This document shows positions 26,801 through 36,056 of a stretch of 64,000 nt of DNA, one piece after another. The notes under the pieces are model-generated. The model made no database searches and was not told the DNA's origin. It saw only the letters and a program-made list of their open reading frames with translations. The stretch is from Clostridia bacterium. GTDB lineage: Bacteria; Bacillota; Clostridia; Oscillospirales; CAG-272. The DNA lies in assembly GCA_017399305.1 (NCBI GenBank), contig JAFQDK010000029.1:1-64000 (forward strand). The letters run 5' to 3'. The first letter of the stretch is position 1, and the number at the start of each line of letters is the position of its first letter. A program made the position numbers and the translations under genes.

Positions 26801-29800
26801 TGTAACCAAAGTAAATTGCCGCATTTCCGACCTGCTGACCGCCCTTGCCGTAGCTGATAGCATAAACGCCAAGGTCTGCATGCTCTGCAGTGTCTTTGCC
26901 TTCCTCATTCTTTGCCGCAATTATCTTTTCGCCGTTTGCCTCATATTCCCAAAGTTCTACAAGAGAGCCCATTGTGAGAATAAGAAGTTCGGGAACAGAA
27001 GAATTGCGTCTGCCGGTATCAATACCGAGAAGTTCAAGTTCTTCGGAAAGAACGTACAAATCCTCATCGCTGAATTCTTCAGAGAATACCTCATACTCAT
27101 CTTCATTTTCAGGAATAGTTATTCCGAGTTTTGAAAGTGCATCAACATAACCGTTTTCGTCAATATTTACACTGCTTGTTGATGTTTCGCCGTCTGCGGA
27201 CATAGTTTCCATGCTCTGCTCGGCCGGAACACGTCCGAGTGCGACCTGAAGACCGCTAAAGGTCATACTTGTCATACCGCCGCCGAGAGTGCTGTCAAGA
27301 TAAGCCGCTTCGGTTTCTACACTATCCCAACTGTTTGCAATAGAACGCTCATAAACGTCCATGTAGTTCATGGCGAGCATTACGCCACTACTCCATGCGC
27401 CGTTTTCATAATCCCAATAAGAGATGTAAATTGCATTATTGGTAGTTCCGGGAACAGATGATGTATAGATTGCCGCAACATTGCCCTCTCCGTCTGCGCC
27501 GATAACAACCTCGCTCTTATTAGAACTGTAACCCTCGGTTTGATCTTCGGGGAGTCTGTCACCGTATACCTGCTCAGGTGTAAAGAAAGGAGAAATTACG
27601 CCTGTGTGAGAATCGCCTACGATAGATTTGAGGCTATCCTCCTTGATTACGTAGGTGCTGCCGTTCATCTCGAAGAGAAGGAAGGTTTCTTCTTCTACAT
27701 CTGCAAAAGGATAGAATGTTTCTTCATCGCCTGTAAGTTTGTCGCCAATCTTACCGTCAAGGAAGCTTATATTAGATATATATGCATCATTGTATCTCTT
27801 AACAAGTGAACCGTTGCTGTAAACGCCGTCCTTTGAACTGTCCTCTTCAAAGTTGACAACCGAACGGAGCAAGTAAGGTGTTCCCCATTCTACACGGCCA
27901 TCGTCGTCAACAGTAAATGTTCTGAGATAGAAGCGTGAAATACCGCTGCAATCCGTATATGCGCCGCCATTCTTTTCAAAGAAGTCTTGCAAAGTTACGT
28001 ATGCAAGATAGTATGTGCCGTCAATCTCGGTAAGATCGATGTTGGTGATGACTTCGTGAGTCTGCTCTGTTGCAACCCCGTTACCGTCCTCCTGATGCAA
28101 GCTTACATACATAACATTGTTTGTCAAAGTCTTGCCGGGAATATTTACGGTAAGCATACTGTTGCCGCCGTAAATCTCAAGGAAGCTCTTTTGATAGTTA
28201 AGACGGAACTGCTTTGACGCTTCAAGATAACCGCTCGGGTCGCTTGCGTTGTCGTCAAGCACCATAATATTGTCAAGGAACTTTTTGTACTCTGTAAAGC
28301 GCTGGTCAAGTTCTTCAGTGTTGTAAAGTACAGACTGTACAAAAACAGATACGTCACCTGCGCTCACAGGCATAAAATAGTATGTTTCGTTTTCGCTGTC
28401 GCTAAGTACGGTTACGTCGGAGAATCCGTCGCTGCCTACATCCGAGGTGTCAAACGTTGCAAACTTAACAACTGTATTCTGCGATGCGTCAACAATCTGT
28501 CTTTCGGCATCGGTACCGCGGAAATACTTGTACCACGCTGTATAAGAATCATATTCTGCCTTGGAATCTGCATACAAATCATTTGCTTCATCATATGCGT
28601 CACAAGCACTCTGATAATCTGTATAGTCTACGTGATAGTATCCTATAACTTGGAGTTCAGGCTCATCTTCGAGTTCGCCTTCTTCAAGTTCGCCTTCTTC
28701 AGGTTCACCTTCGGGCTCGTCTTCAGGCTCGTCTTCGGGTTCTTCCACGGGTACTTCCGCAAATTCAGGAAGATAGTCTTCCTGCTCTTCGGATGTAAGT
28801 TCGTTATAATCCTCAACGCTGATGTAATAATCAGATACATCGGGAACATCCATCAAATCAGGCTTAACGATACTGTCATAGTTGGTTTCGTTCATGCCAC
28901 CGTAAGCTTCGCCGCTTGGCATAACGGGAGTTTCGGTCTTTTCACCGTAACTTATCCATATAACGTTAATGCTCTTTCCGTCATCATCCGCAAATGCATA
29001 GAAGTCAAGGTCGCCCGTGCCGTCACCGTCAACGGCTATATATTTTTGCTCCGCCGTTCCGTTTCCTGCTATCGGGTTTACAAAACCGTAAACATCATCG
29101 TTTACTTCAAGTTTAGAAAGCCAAATTTCGGTGTTATCTACAGGTTGCTCTACATCGGTATTTGTACCGGTGTAAACAACATAGTTTGTATCGCCAACAG
29201 TAACTATCTGATATTCATAGCCTGTTTCAACATCGCCAACAAGCTTAAACGCATTTACACTTGCACCGTAACCGGAAACCTGGAAATCAGGAGTATTTGA
29301 GTTGTAAGCCTGCTCAGTCATATCTCCCTCTGTTCCGTTTACGTTATTGCCGTAAACAGAGGCACGTACCTGTGAGGGTGTCTGAATGTATACGTTAATC
29401 TTTTCGCCGCCGTCACTCAACTCACTGGTATCACCGTATTTACCGCCGACTGCGGACCATCCATGTGTCCAACCGTCGTCGCTCGAGTAGTTAAGTGAAT
29501 AACCGATAAGGTCGAGCTCAAAGCTGAAGAACAAGAACACGGCACGAACGCCAAGTCCTGCCGAAAGTCCGAACTCGTCAATTGTTGCAGGTTCGTATTT
29601 GTCCTCTTCGGCGTTATATACTCCAAGGGTAAATGCAAAGTTGATATTTGCTTTTACAAAAATCTCAACTTTTGCGATATCGATACCTGCGCCGACACCA
29701 ACTTCAACGCCGCCCTCAAGTCCGATGCTGATACCCTTCCAGTAAATATCGTTTTCTACGTCTTTGATAAGCGCGATGCGGTTAAGGGTTGCCTTACCGT

Positions 29801-32800
29801 TTTCTTCATCGCTGTCATCAATAGCCGTAAGGATTATCAAAATGTCTTTACCAAGGTCAAAACCTTTTTGAAGCTTAATCATTACCTCTGTAGAATTTTT
29901 TCCGTCAGAGGAAATATATCCGGAGTTAAATCCCTCGGCACGTTTTCCGATAGTGTCAGTTCCCTCATCAAATACGCCGTCACCGTCTTTATCATCCACC
30001 TCGAAGAACTCCATATAGAGTTTTCCTTCAAATTGGATGTTAAATGCCTTCTTATCGGTGATGAAAGCATAGCGATTGCTTTCTCCGTCGGTGGGATTCT
30101 CACGGAGAACGATTCCCTCGCTGTTGTTCAGTATAATGTCGCCCTCAACAGCTTCTCTTTCTCTGCCGAGTCCGGTTTCCGCCGATACTTCAAAACTAAA
30201 CTGTACATATACATAAAGGAGCGGCAAAACAGAGAAACGGTAGGAAAGTCTGAGCTCTATTCCGGCGCTGAATGCAATAGCCGCCTCTGAAAACTTATAA
30301 GAGTTGTCGAGCGGATTGTACTTGAGGTTAATGCCAAGTGCTACCGACATTGAGAACTCAACGGATTTCAACTTTGTACCCTTTTTGCCAAAGTCATCAG
30401 CCGCGAGGTTCTTAAAGGGTTGACCGCCCTTTGTAAATACGTTCTTTATAAAATTACCGATTTTTTCACCAGCTTCTTTTACGTCGTCAAACGTGTTAAC
30501 GGCAGAACCGGTATCGCCGCCGTTATCCTTTGAATAAACAGGAATACCAAATCCAAGGCTTATCTCATATCCGTCGGTTTCAATCTCAAACGCACCGAGT
30601 ACAGAACCGCTGAAAGAGAAAAGCTCGGGCTCGGCATCAACAGAAAATTCGGGATATTCGCTTTCGCCGTCATTTCCTGCATCACCTGCAGAAGCGGTGC
30701 TTCCGTTTTGCTTTAAGTATTCGGAATTGGGGTACAAACCGAGAGTGCCTCTTGTAACAGTTTCGGCTTTAGCATTTTCATCGTCGTCAAGAACACTAAA
30801 GGTGTTCATAATCTCGTCGGTAGTACGTTTTTGCTCTTGAACTACCAATGCAAAGGTATCGTTACCCGTAAACGAGCCGAGATATTCGTTAAGTGCTCTT
30901 GTGCCCTCATCATTTGCACGGATTTCGGAGGTGTAAAGGCCTAAATCGTCCTTTGCATATCCTTCACCTTCGCCCACAGGCTCAACGTTTGTCCAGGTGC
31001 CATCCTCTTTGAGATACCAAAGTTCAAGTTCATTTGTAATCGGAATGTTGTCACCCGCAAGCGAATGAGGAATATTTACAGGAGCGGGCGAATCAAAATC
31101 TGTCAAAAGATTGCCGAAATATTCAGGCTCCCATACAAAGATGGCATCGCCGAGATTTTGGGCTCCGGTCGCACTGTAATAGTACGCCAAACCTTCATGT
31201 GACATATAGTCAATGCCATTTGCGGTAAATCTGCCGTTTTGCGGTGCCGATGCGAGAATTTCAACACTCTTAACGTGGTGGCTGGGATTTGTGTCGCCGC
31301 CAAGCGGAATATCGACATAACTGTATGCACTTGCTGCAGCAGTATACTTATAATGGTCATCTGCACTGTAGTGGAGTGTTCCGTCTTGACCGAGTTTTGT
31401 CATACCGCTGACAATAGCGCGGTACTGTTTTTGTTCCTTGGTAAGCGCCTCATATACGCTAGAGTCGGTAACGTCGGTTATAAAGTTCGGCATTACCTGC
31501 ATACGCTCGTCAACACTGTGACCGGTGGGTACAACAAGGCTTACGGGGTTTGCTACGTAATACGGGCGGAGGAAATACTGATAAACCTTGCCGCTTTCAT
31601 CAACGTAAGGCTCAAACTGCGTTTCCTCAAAATCGCCGTTATCAACATAAGATACAAGTTCGTCGGTTACGCCGTTTACCTCGGTGAGAATAAATACGCC
31701 CGATTCGGTGTTGTAGTATCCGTCAATCTGACCGTTTCCGTTTCTGTCGTAATAGATAGCGGTCGTGTCGATTGTAAGCTGCATGGGACGCTGTGCGGTG
31801 AGGAAGTCCTCATGATAATAGTAGAACAGTATATCATTCATCGAAAGATGGCTCTGTTCGAGTTTGATATTCTGATTACCCGAATATGACTTGCCCGCAA
31901 AGACAATCATATCCTCTTCGGGAAGATTGAAATTGATATACTGAACGTTTGCAATATTGTTTGCTCTGACAAGCGACAAAATACCGTCGGATTTCATAGA
32001 TGCATCACTGATATCAATCTTTGTTTCTTCAATTTCATCCTTGAACTTATAGTCGCCGCTTGTCTTGCGAACAGAATATCCGACAGTTATTTTACCGTCG
32101 GTAACACGGCTCTTGAAAAGCTCGCTCGCATTTTTATATGCGTTGTCAACAAGAACGCCGTTTGCATCTATCTCAGAAGATGTAACGATACTGAGATTTA
32201 CGTTCTGCTTACGGTCGAGAACGATTGTAATATAACAGTCGCCCGTAGGATTTGCAATAATATTGCTAAAGGTAACCATGTTGCCGTTAACAGTACCCTC
32301 TGCAAATCTCTTTCCCGTAGAGTCAACTATGTATGCCGCAACACAGTCAAGATGCGATTTACTGAGATCTACGGTAAAGGATGAACCAACATACATTTGG
32401 CCGTACGAAGCACCGCCCGCATTTGAAACAAATGCTATTTCGGGTTGGATGCTCTTATAATACTCAACGGGAAGCTTTGATACGTTACTGTTTGTCAAAA
32501 CACCCTTCTCGTTATACTCGTCGTTTGCAGTATAAATATCGAGGTAGAAGTTGTTGTTAAACTTTCTTCTGTAAAGTGTAACGTTTGCTTTTGCGGTAAT
32601 CGTATTTGCACAGTCATGTGCATCATAACGCGCAAGGCCTGCGGTGATACTACCGTCTTTTTCGGTATAATCCCAACTGTCGCTGAAATATATGTTGCTC
32701 GAATATGACAAATAATATGTAAGACCTTCACGCCAGCCCTTGTGGTAAACTTCCTTGCGAACCGTATCGCTGCCAAGCTTGTACTGGAAGTAGGAATATG

Positions 32801-34577
32801 TATATTCCAGACCGCGCCAGGTAAGCTTCCAGGCGGTTGCAAGTTCTGCAATACCCGTTGTATTTGAAATAAGACTGTCATACATTGATCCGAGGTTGGG
32901 AATCTGCTTTGATTGACTGTGATTTCCCTTACCCGATACAGAAACGCTGTGATTCACGCTGCTGCCCCAGTCACCCGAATTGAAAGATACCTTTCCGTAA
33001 CTGTAATACAAAGGATCGAGAGTATCCTCGCTTTCGGTACCAAAGTCGATTGTTGCATATCTGCCCGAATCGGACAAAGGATCAAGGCCTTTTCCGACAG
33101 TTTGTGTACCGCCAATGGTTTCGGTAACTACTTTTGTTGTACTCACCTCTTCGATGTTTCCGGATACATCATCGGTTTCGACATCGTAAAGTACGCTTGA
33201 AAGATTCATTTCCGACGAGGAATCTGAATTGTAAACCCAAACTGTAAATGTGTCATTTACAAGTTCTGCATTGTCATCGCCGAGAAGATTTGAAAGTTTT
33301 ACTGTAAAATCTTTTTCATCTTCACAAAGAACCTTATCATTTACAAGCTCTATCTCTATGGTTGCGGTGGTCTGCTCGCCGTAAAAATACAACGTGCCGC
33401 TTGCATCTGCATAGTCTTTGCCCACAACTGCGCTTCCGCTTTCAAGAGACCAGTCAACGCTGAGCGTATTGATGATACTACCGGTACGTTCAACAGTTAC
33501 GGTCGCAACACCGTTTGATTTGTCAAAGGTAGCCTCATTTATGGCAAAGCCGACTTTTGCGTTTTCGGAAAGGTCCTCGTCATTGTCGCCGATGCTCATA
33601 ATCACGCTATTGATGCTTTCGTGAACATCTGCGCCAACGCTATCAAGAATGGTAAACGTACCAAACTCCATAAGTTCAGCAACGCTATCATCAATTACAG
33701 TCAATCGAATATCCTTTTGATATTCACCGTCTGCAAAGCAAACCTCAAAAAGCCATCCCGAATATTCATCATCGCTATCATCAAGATCGAGAGCGCTAAA
33801 TGTTTTTTCAGGATTAAGTTCAAGGTCAGCGGGCATAGAGGGAAGCTGTTCTTCCTCGGGCTTTACATATTCAACACCCTTGTAAGAATCGGTGCTGTAT
33901 CTTGTGCCGTTAACCTCATATACCAAACGGAAATCGTATTCTTCGATATCTTCTGCACTAACGGGAAGTTCCGCGGTCTCTGCATAATCTATCTCCGTCC
34001 AATCTTCGTCAAAAAGGACATACCATTCATATGCATCCGCTTCTACTTCCACATAAAGAAGTGTGCAAGGATTTCCGTTGCCGTCTGTCCCCTCTTTAGA
34101 GAGTATTAGCGCATCTCCCGATTCGGGCGCCGCGGGCATACCCCATGCCTGATATTCGGTAATGGGGAGCGGATCTTCAACTTCAATTATGATATCATCT
34201 GCAGAAATCGCAGAAACATAACTGCTCTCTCCATTTTCATTTTCAACAACGGCAGGGAGATAATAAACTATCGCCGAAGCCTTGCCTACTGATCCGCCAA
34301 GACGGTGTACGGTAAGAACCTTCTCATCGCCGCCTTCTTCCAAATACATTTCGCCATCACTCAAAGCGAAAATGCCATAAGGAAATTTCTCTTCCCAACT
34401 CTCGTCTACCACCTCGGTAGTACCGTCGGGATTGGTAATTACAAATTGACCTTTATCTCCGTCAATTCCCGCATTTTCAGCATTATTTACCACTGAAGCA
34501 AAAGCCGGTGCAACCATGCTGAAAATCATTATTGTCGTCATAAGCACGGATATTATGCGTTTCGACAATCCTTTCAT
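20862..34577 (-). CDS. giant S-layer-anchored surface protein with Calx-beta, helical-repeat and SLH domains (about 4,571 aa)
   Basis: Chosen start: ATG 34577, which gives a signal peptide (MKGLSKRIISVLMTTIMIF ... APAFA) behind GGAGGGAGAAC; the frame is open to 34694 without better support. Visible parts: a Calx-beta-like domain (about residues 340-450, with another before it), a long beta-rich centre with Gly/Val-rich segments near 1400-1650, and an acidic EEPEDEPEGEPEEGELE stretch (about 1944-1972). Ala/Tyr-rich repeats follow around 2820-2945. Three modules with a YEFAVLP-type core lie near 3610, 3725 and 4040. Two related alpha-helical blocks lie at about 3815-3980 and 4120-4240. Three SLH motifs span about 4390-4571 (DDIDGHWAESNI, FTDVISGAWYYDAL, and a more divergent third). 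SLH domains bind pyruvylated wall polymer, so the protein is wall-bound. Adhesion is possible but not shown. Confidence 0.88.
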   Translation of the reverse strand: MKGLSKRIISVLMTTIMIFSMVAPAFASVVNNAENAGIDGDKGQFVITNPDGTTEVVDESWEEKFPYGIFALSDGEMYLEEGGDEKVLTVHRLGGSVGKASAIVYYLPAVVENENGESSYVSAISADDIIIEVEDPLPITEYQAWGMPAAPESGDALILSKEGTDGNGNPCTLLYVEVEADAYEWYVLFDEDWTEIDYAETAELPVSAEDIEEYDFRLVYEVNGTRYSTDSYKGVEYVKPEEEQLPSMPADLELNPEKTFSALDLDDSDDEYSGWLFEVCFADGEYQKDIRLTVIDDSVAELMEFGTFTILDSVGADVHESINSVIMSIGDNDEDLSENAKVGFAINEATFDKSNGVATVTVERTGSIINTLSVDWSLESGSAVVGKDYADASGTLYFYGEQTTATIEIELVNDKVLCEDEKDFTVKLSNLLGDDNAELVNDTFTVWVYNSDSSSEMNLSSVLYDVETDDVSGNIEEVSTTKVVTETIGGTQTVGKGLDPLSDSGRYATIDFGTESEDTLDPLYYSYGKVSFNSGDWGSSVNHSVSVSGKGNHSQSKQIPNLGSMYDSLISNTTGIAELATAWKLTWRGLEYTYSYFQYKLGSDTVRKEVYHKGWREGLTYYLSYSSNIYFSDSWDYTEKDGSITAGLARYDAHDCANTITAKANVTLYRRKFNNNFYLDIYTANDEYNEKGVLTNSNVSKLPVEYYKSIQPEIAFVSNAGGASYGQMYVGSSFTVDLSKSHLDCVAAYIVDSTGKRFAEGTVNGNMVTFSNIIANPTGDCYITIVLDRKQNVNLSIVTSSEIDANGVLVDNAYKNASELFKSRVTDGKITVGYSVRKTSGDYKFKDEIEETKIDISDASMKSDGILSLVRANNIANVQYINFNLPEEDMIVFAGKSYSGNQNIKLEQSHLSMNDILFYYYHEDFLTAQRPMQLTIDTTAIYYDRNGNGQIDGYYNTESGVFILTEVNGVTDELVSYVDNGDFEETQFEPYVDESGKVYQYFLRPYYVANPVSLVVPTGHSVDERMQVMPNFITDVTDSSVYEALTKEQKQYRAIVSGMTKLGQDGTLHYSADDHYKYTAAASAYSYVDIPLGGDTNPSHHVKSVEILASAPQNGRFTANGIDYMSHEGLAYYYSATGAQNLGDAIFVWEPEYFGNLLTDFDSPAPVNIPHSLAGDNIPITNELELWYLKEDGTWTNVEPVGEGEGYAKDDLGLYTSEIRANDEGTRALNEYLGSFTGNDTFALVVQEQKRTTDEIMNTFSVLDDDENAKAETVTRGTLGLYPNSEYLKQNGSTASAGDAGNDGESEYPEFSVDAEPELFSFSGSVLGAFEIETDGYEISLGFGIPVYSKDNGGDTGSAVNTFDDVKEAGEKIGNFIKNVFTKGGQPFKNLAADDFGKKGTKLKSVEFSMSVALGINLKYNPLDNSYKFSEAAIAFSAGIELRLSYRFSVLPLLYVYVQFSFEVSAETGLGREREAVEGDIILNNSEGIVLRENPTDGESNRYAFITDKKAFNIQFEGKLYMEFFEVDDKDGDGVFDEGTDTIGKRAEGFNSGYISSDGKNSTEVMIKLQKGFDLGKDILIILTAIDDSDEENGKATLNRIALIKDVENDIYWKGISIGLEGGVEVGVGAGIDIAKVEIFVKANINFAFTLGVYNAEEDKYEPATIDEFGLSAGLGVRAVFLFFSFELDLIGYSLNYSSDDGWTHGWSAVGGKYGDTSELSDGGEKINVYIQTPSQVRASVYGNNVNGTEGDMTEQAYNSNTPDFQVSGYGASVNAFKLVGDVETGYEYQIVTVGDTNYVVYTGTNTDVEQPVDNTEIWLSKLEVNDDVYGFVNPIAGNGTAEQKYIAVDGDGTGDLDFYAFADDDGKSINVIWISYGEKTETPVMPSGEAYGGMNETNYDSIVKPDLMDVPDVSDYYISVEDYNELTSEEQEDYLPEFAEVPVEEPEDEPEDEPEGEPEEGELEEGELEDEPELQVIGYYHVDYTDYQSACDAYDEANDLYADSKAEYDSYTAWYKYFRGTDAERQIVDASQNTVVKFATFDTSDVGSDGFSDVTVLSDSENETYYFMPVSAGDVSVFVQSVLYNTEELDQRFTEYKKFLDNIMVLDDNASDPSGYLEASKQFRLNYQKSFLEIYGGNSMLTVNIPGKTLTNNVMYVSLHQEDGNGVATEQTHEVITNIDLTEIDGTYYLAYVTLQDFFEKNGGAYTDCSGISRFYLRTFTVDDDGRVEWGTPYLLRSVVNFEEDSSKDGVYSNGSLVKRYNDAYISNISFLDGKIGDKLTGDEETFYPFADVEEETFLLFEMNGSTYVIKEDSLKSIVGDSHTGVISPFFTPEQVYGDRLPEDQTEGYSSNKSEVVIGADGEGNVAAIYTSSVPGTTNNAIYISYWDYENGAWSSGVMLAMNYMDVYERSIANSWDSVETEAAYLDSTLGGGMTSMTFSGLQVALGRVPAEQSMETMSADGETSTSSVNIDENGYVDALSKLGITIPENEDEYEVFSEEFSDEDLYVLSEELELLGIDTGRRNSSVPELLILTMGSLVELWEYEANGEKIIAAKNEEGKDTAEHADLGVYAISYGKGGQQVGNAAIYFGYNEFSVGSELYASVSFKNVGDAAIRGSVDQPITVNLMAHDADGAPQLLTSWQITQSIGAGQIVNLSTDSAYCAPLASSLGAGDYFYITVSEDEYASTPYVYDSSTDANCIYTFNIESKTELAIESFNADIIGVSDEGDSKIDFSFDVTNRGTVTAEDVYVQFSYVSGYDEDGSEIYSPLDITDSDIYVSQQKLITDDMFVLGVNDLANGIIYLGTDSKFYTDAYYITEDDYNAIIARYYSTTPVEGWDRGTYNGTTYYFDKLHYTSAYAAYTAGSEAVKNWSNGGNGYYYNNAYDSYADAKSAADAARKAEYVLTAAQYNALGETEKAAFKQASDNAGYYIPSGYATYSDAISAYESALEDNSQQIKGNYFRTVEGEIRVAPEKFKGNITGSLNIKAEVFSSTSNPDYRENLHVSKHTDEYDGINNSDDAQLEQSSFVNVAAKVVIARGSERTLPVDIRTTTGKSPVISVIEVADGSDELSTLYYTPDADSDGVASVETGSITIVGRTLGEGVIHIVDSATNTTYAIAYIVAEEGNGVNIYNDDAQFSFYNADGSRFNEEEPAQDWSFKDVSSWTNVPAVPYLSNLAIGKQGTTFTFNTKASEISFSLIGSAVVKSNKFPGEYIVSSDGSVAPPLSTSIDFGNDTHITHTITVTVTSETAYFDTVHLAYAGEYSPSDDISAPGLYFGRSFPTAHSVKTGETVEITVYAIDESGLQSMMFNNTVINAADITKTDDNLWSYTFSVNANENFIVSAVDTNGNTTNRSVEVDWFGDDETTPYGMAPELVVSLKKVVGDAVTNVTEDTTLIDTELVVGGHIYIDVSGDEASVVYSEYDKETARFAPRDGVIADKLTANGYYLVKATSIDSYNTWSQQIFAIDCVESTPEVRVNHTALSSPNGIEFSYVATKDEESTAKLTSVSVNDISLTDNLSIQSSSYSGSIVTKYGGVYTFKAIDSKNVTGMTMVDVAVPVDISSDAIFSYVDAWGQPENGNVYHGSVTVDFTKISGGDYANTAEVMSVDEYYGAYEFAVLPASDVADKLMPSELEDGTESWLTELTWIAADSDDIITVDGLEVLEDASSEYVVIIRDRQNPTEYSTMAIYKFTLVDNAIDITNTISLLSSSVSSTDGKIYVTASKGLTGKYEFAVLPMAVDTENSTEEVTLYIPLTEADFMKDDVVWKLADFDGEGDTVTFEGLGCGKYMVAVRSLNVDSEMGDTLTLNAAAIVNAKTEVNAVQTALANAISAMKTEIGAHHSEWGAATDVVNNAKTTYDELLGKLESGDATVTNDMVDDAYDAWQSAISAENTAKDAYVAALVGIDETKLAEIIALRDSWQNAEVDTKEEARATYDNAISEFCTAYQNAAYQQSIDDANTALAEAESAYSVIALEALSASGAEYDNDATLWDGMLISEEIFVPFAAPTNVKLSSTSSSSSKPTGTVKAVATGGTAYDGGEKVYYQFALLPIESEEAAVDYSENMAEIGNLGLDWQFADSVADIEQSKVFKSLDAGWYQVFVRVVYDPDITDDTDVNKLLYTEGVADTYAVIKATYDAAEAATEDKAVRSEVKNILGLYDDYKRTDDEALLDAYLTAIGNTSKIIELRDAWLNSTSATKKATRKAYEEAVLEYVNAKRAAELQEALTAYNEINKQLCDEVALAYAENPAKYETASFGIIRVSTSMGTFIEKEESSAIISKEETKEGVNYIINCDTDLTDADAKDIYKANGEDAVVLIIGDRKVVVAEGVLESDDEVSKLIDNFAGGEGNVVEFTAADGTCNILPIGIAENGKTAYAYVGDGKYAVVKRESTFDDIDGHWAESNIIFGANRNLFKGVDDGIFAPEATMTRAMLVTLIYRLEGEPEVSGEMPFTDVISGAWYYDALLWGYQNNIIMGVSETSFNPDGYITREQMVTIFFRYLSGEGYVGDERSNIAEYGDNDSVSDYANEAFAWSIASGIVVGTDEKLLVPDKIASRAEIAAITERAIRYILK

Positions 34578-34702
34578 CAGTTCTCCCTCCAAATTCAAGA
34601 AGTTTTTTAACAAGCGGATACCCATTTCTTTAGCAGAGAAATGAAGCATCTCTTTTTGTTCAACTGTAAACGCAAATTTTCTGTCATTTATCATGTAAAA
34701 AC

Positions 34703-34730
34703 TTGAAAATTAAGGAAAAAATGCTATAAT
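34703..34730 (+). promoter_or_regulatory. promoter of the MerR-type regulator
   Basis: TTGAAA (34703-34708), 16-bp spacer, TATAAT (34725-34730). A dyad around ACATTAATGT (34744-34753) lies between it and the gene and could be an operator. Confidence 0.6.
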
Positions 34731-34801
34731 AATTATACACCGTACATTAATGTGCGATGCAATACTTTTTTTTACAATTATTTTAAATTTAAAGGTGTTT
34801 T

Positions 34802-35566
34802 ATGAACGAAAAGAAACTGTTTTCCATAGGCGAGATTGCGAATGCCATTGGAATCACAAGAAGAATCATCCTGAACTATGAGGCAAAGGGTCTGATTGTG
34901 CCCGACAAAAAGGATGGCTCTTCGGCAAACCGATACTACACCATAGATACGTTCACGCAAATCCGCACTATACGAGTCTTTCAGGATTTAGGACTTTCTC
35001 TCGATGAGATCCGAGAATACTTCGAGGAGTCTTCGGACCTTGCATCGGTTATCAAGCGGCTTGAAACCATGAGAGACAAGCTTAATCTCGCCATAGAAAA
35101 ACTTAAAGAAAGAACCTGCAAAAGCAACGATACTATTGAGGAAATTACGGTTCCGCCGCAAACAATTTATCGCCGTATATACAACACGTCTTCCATTGAA
35201 GATAAAACCAACTTGCTTCGCGACACCGCGCTTGAGGCAATGCGAAAACACGGAACCGACGTAACAAAGCGTATGTATTTTACCGAATACGACGTGCACT
35301 CACTTGACGAAATTTCTTATTGCGTAGCTGTTCCGCCCGAAAGCGAAGGAGAATACATCGAAAATATTCCCACACTGCGTGCGCTCTCAATTTACCATCA
35401 TGGTGCATACGAGGCTATCCCAGAAACACGCAAAAAACTGTTTTCATATGCAAAAGAAGCCGGCATCACCCTTTCCGGCACCTATCGCCACGTTTATCTG
35501 GAAGGCCCGCCGCAGCATAAGGATAAAAGCAGATTTATTACACAGATTCTCGCAATTGTTTTTTGA
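34802..35566 (+). CDS. MerR-family regulator with GyrI-like effector domain
   Basis: A 254-residue regulator. The N-terminal winged HTH (FSIGEIANAIGITRRIILNYEAKGLI, with N-R-Y-Y) and the dimer helix (about 85-110) are typical of MerR. The C-terminal part (about 125-250) follows the GyrI-like/BmrR small-molecule domain (YHHGAYEAIPETRKKLFSYAKEAG, YLEGPPQHKDKSRFITQI). Relatives sense drugs or lipophilic cations. The last residues (ILAIVF) differ from the usual family ending, and recombinase debris begins directly after the stop, so the 3' tip may have been altered. No obvious target gene is adjacent. Confidence 0.85.
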   Translation: MNEKKLFSIGEIANAIGITRRIILNYEAKGLIVPDKKDGSSANRYYTIDTFTQIRTIRVFQDLGLSLDEIREYFEESSDLASVIKRLETMRDKLNLAIEKLKERTCKSNDTIEEITVPPQTIYRRIYNTSSIEDKTNLLRDTALEAMRKHGTDVTKRMYFTEYDVHSLDEISYCVAVPPESEGEYIENIPTLRALSIYHHGAYEAIPETRKKLFSYAKEAGITLSGTYRHVYLEGPPQHKDKSRFITQILAIVF

Positions 35567-35790
35567 AGGAAACAGTCTATGTTTAGCTCGTCAATCTGTA
35601 CCATGTGCAAAGCAGTGTCAGGTGACACAGGTTTTGCAACGATCAGCACAACAGTATCTTCTACACTGGTGAAAACAGCGTAGTAGCTATAGCCCTCTAA
35701 AACCATATAGATTGCAAAATTGTCTGCAACCGTTTTGCAACCTGCATAGAAACTGTCGCAGATTGCCATGCCCAGTGATGCCGCATACAT
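35567..35790 (-). pseudogene. unidentified coding fragment (about 75 codons)
   Basis: The minus strand reads like real protein (ICDSFYAGCKTVADNFAIYMV, then EGYSYYAVFTSVEDTVVLIV, and ALHMVQIDELNIDCFL). It has no plausible start and runs into the end of the MerR gene, which cuts it off. The family was not recognised. It meets the recombinase fragment head to head at about 35790, so the gap is a mosaic of two broken genes. Confidence 0.4.
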
Positions 35791-36056
35791 TGACGGCACG
35801 CATTGCCGAATTGAAATCGACAATCGCTACCGACAAGCAGAATGCTCTCAACATCGAATACTTCCTGCGCCTTGTTCGCAAGTACACTTGCATCGAAGAA
35901 CTCACCGCCGAGATTATCCGCGAGTTCGTTACTAAGATTTATGTGCACAAGCCCGAGACCGTTGAAGGAAGAAAAGTGCAACGAATCCGCATTGTTTACA
36001 ACTGCATTGGCGAGTTCGCTGCACCTTGCAGCCTTGAGCAAAGAAAAACGGCATAG
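35790..36056 (+). pseudogene. 3' remnant of a large serine recombinase (DUF4368 end)
   Basis: About 88 codons that match the C-terminal end of TnpX/Tn4451-type serine recombinases: LTARIAELKSTIATDKQNA, IREFVTKIYVHKPETVEG, KVQRIRIVYNCIGEF. The resolvase and zinc-ribbon domains are missing. A terminator follows directly. This is the scar of an excised or decayed integrative element. Confidence 0.65.

Noticed and set aside
21171..33624. Many plus-strand open frames inside the giant gene (for example 22716-23450)
   Set aside because: All are opposite to a single 13.7-kb frame with signal peptide and SLH domains; none shows a start signal or known motifs.
34578..34694. 39-codon N-terminal extension of the giant protein
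   Set aside because: It would bury the signal peptide; the ATG at 34577 has a strong ribosome site.
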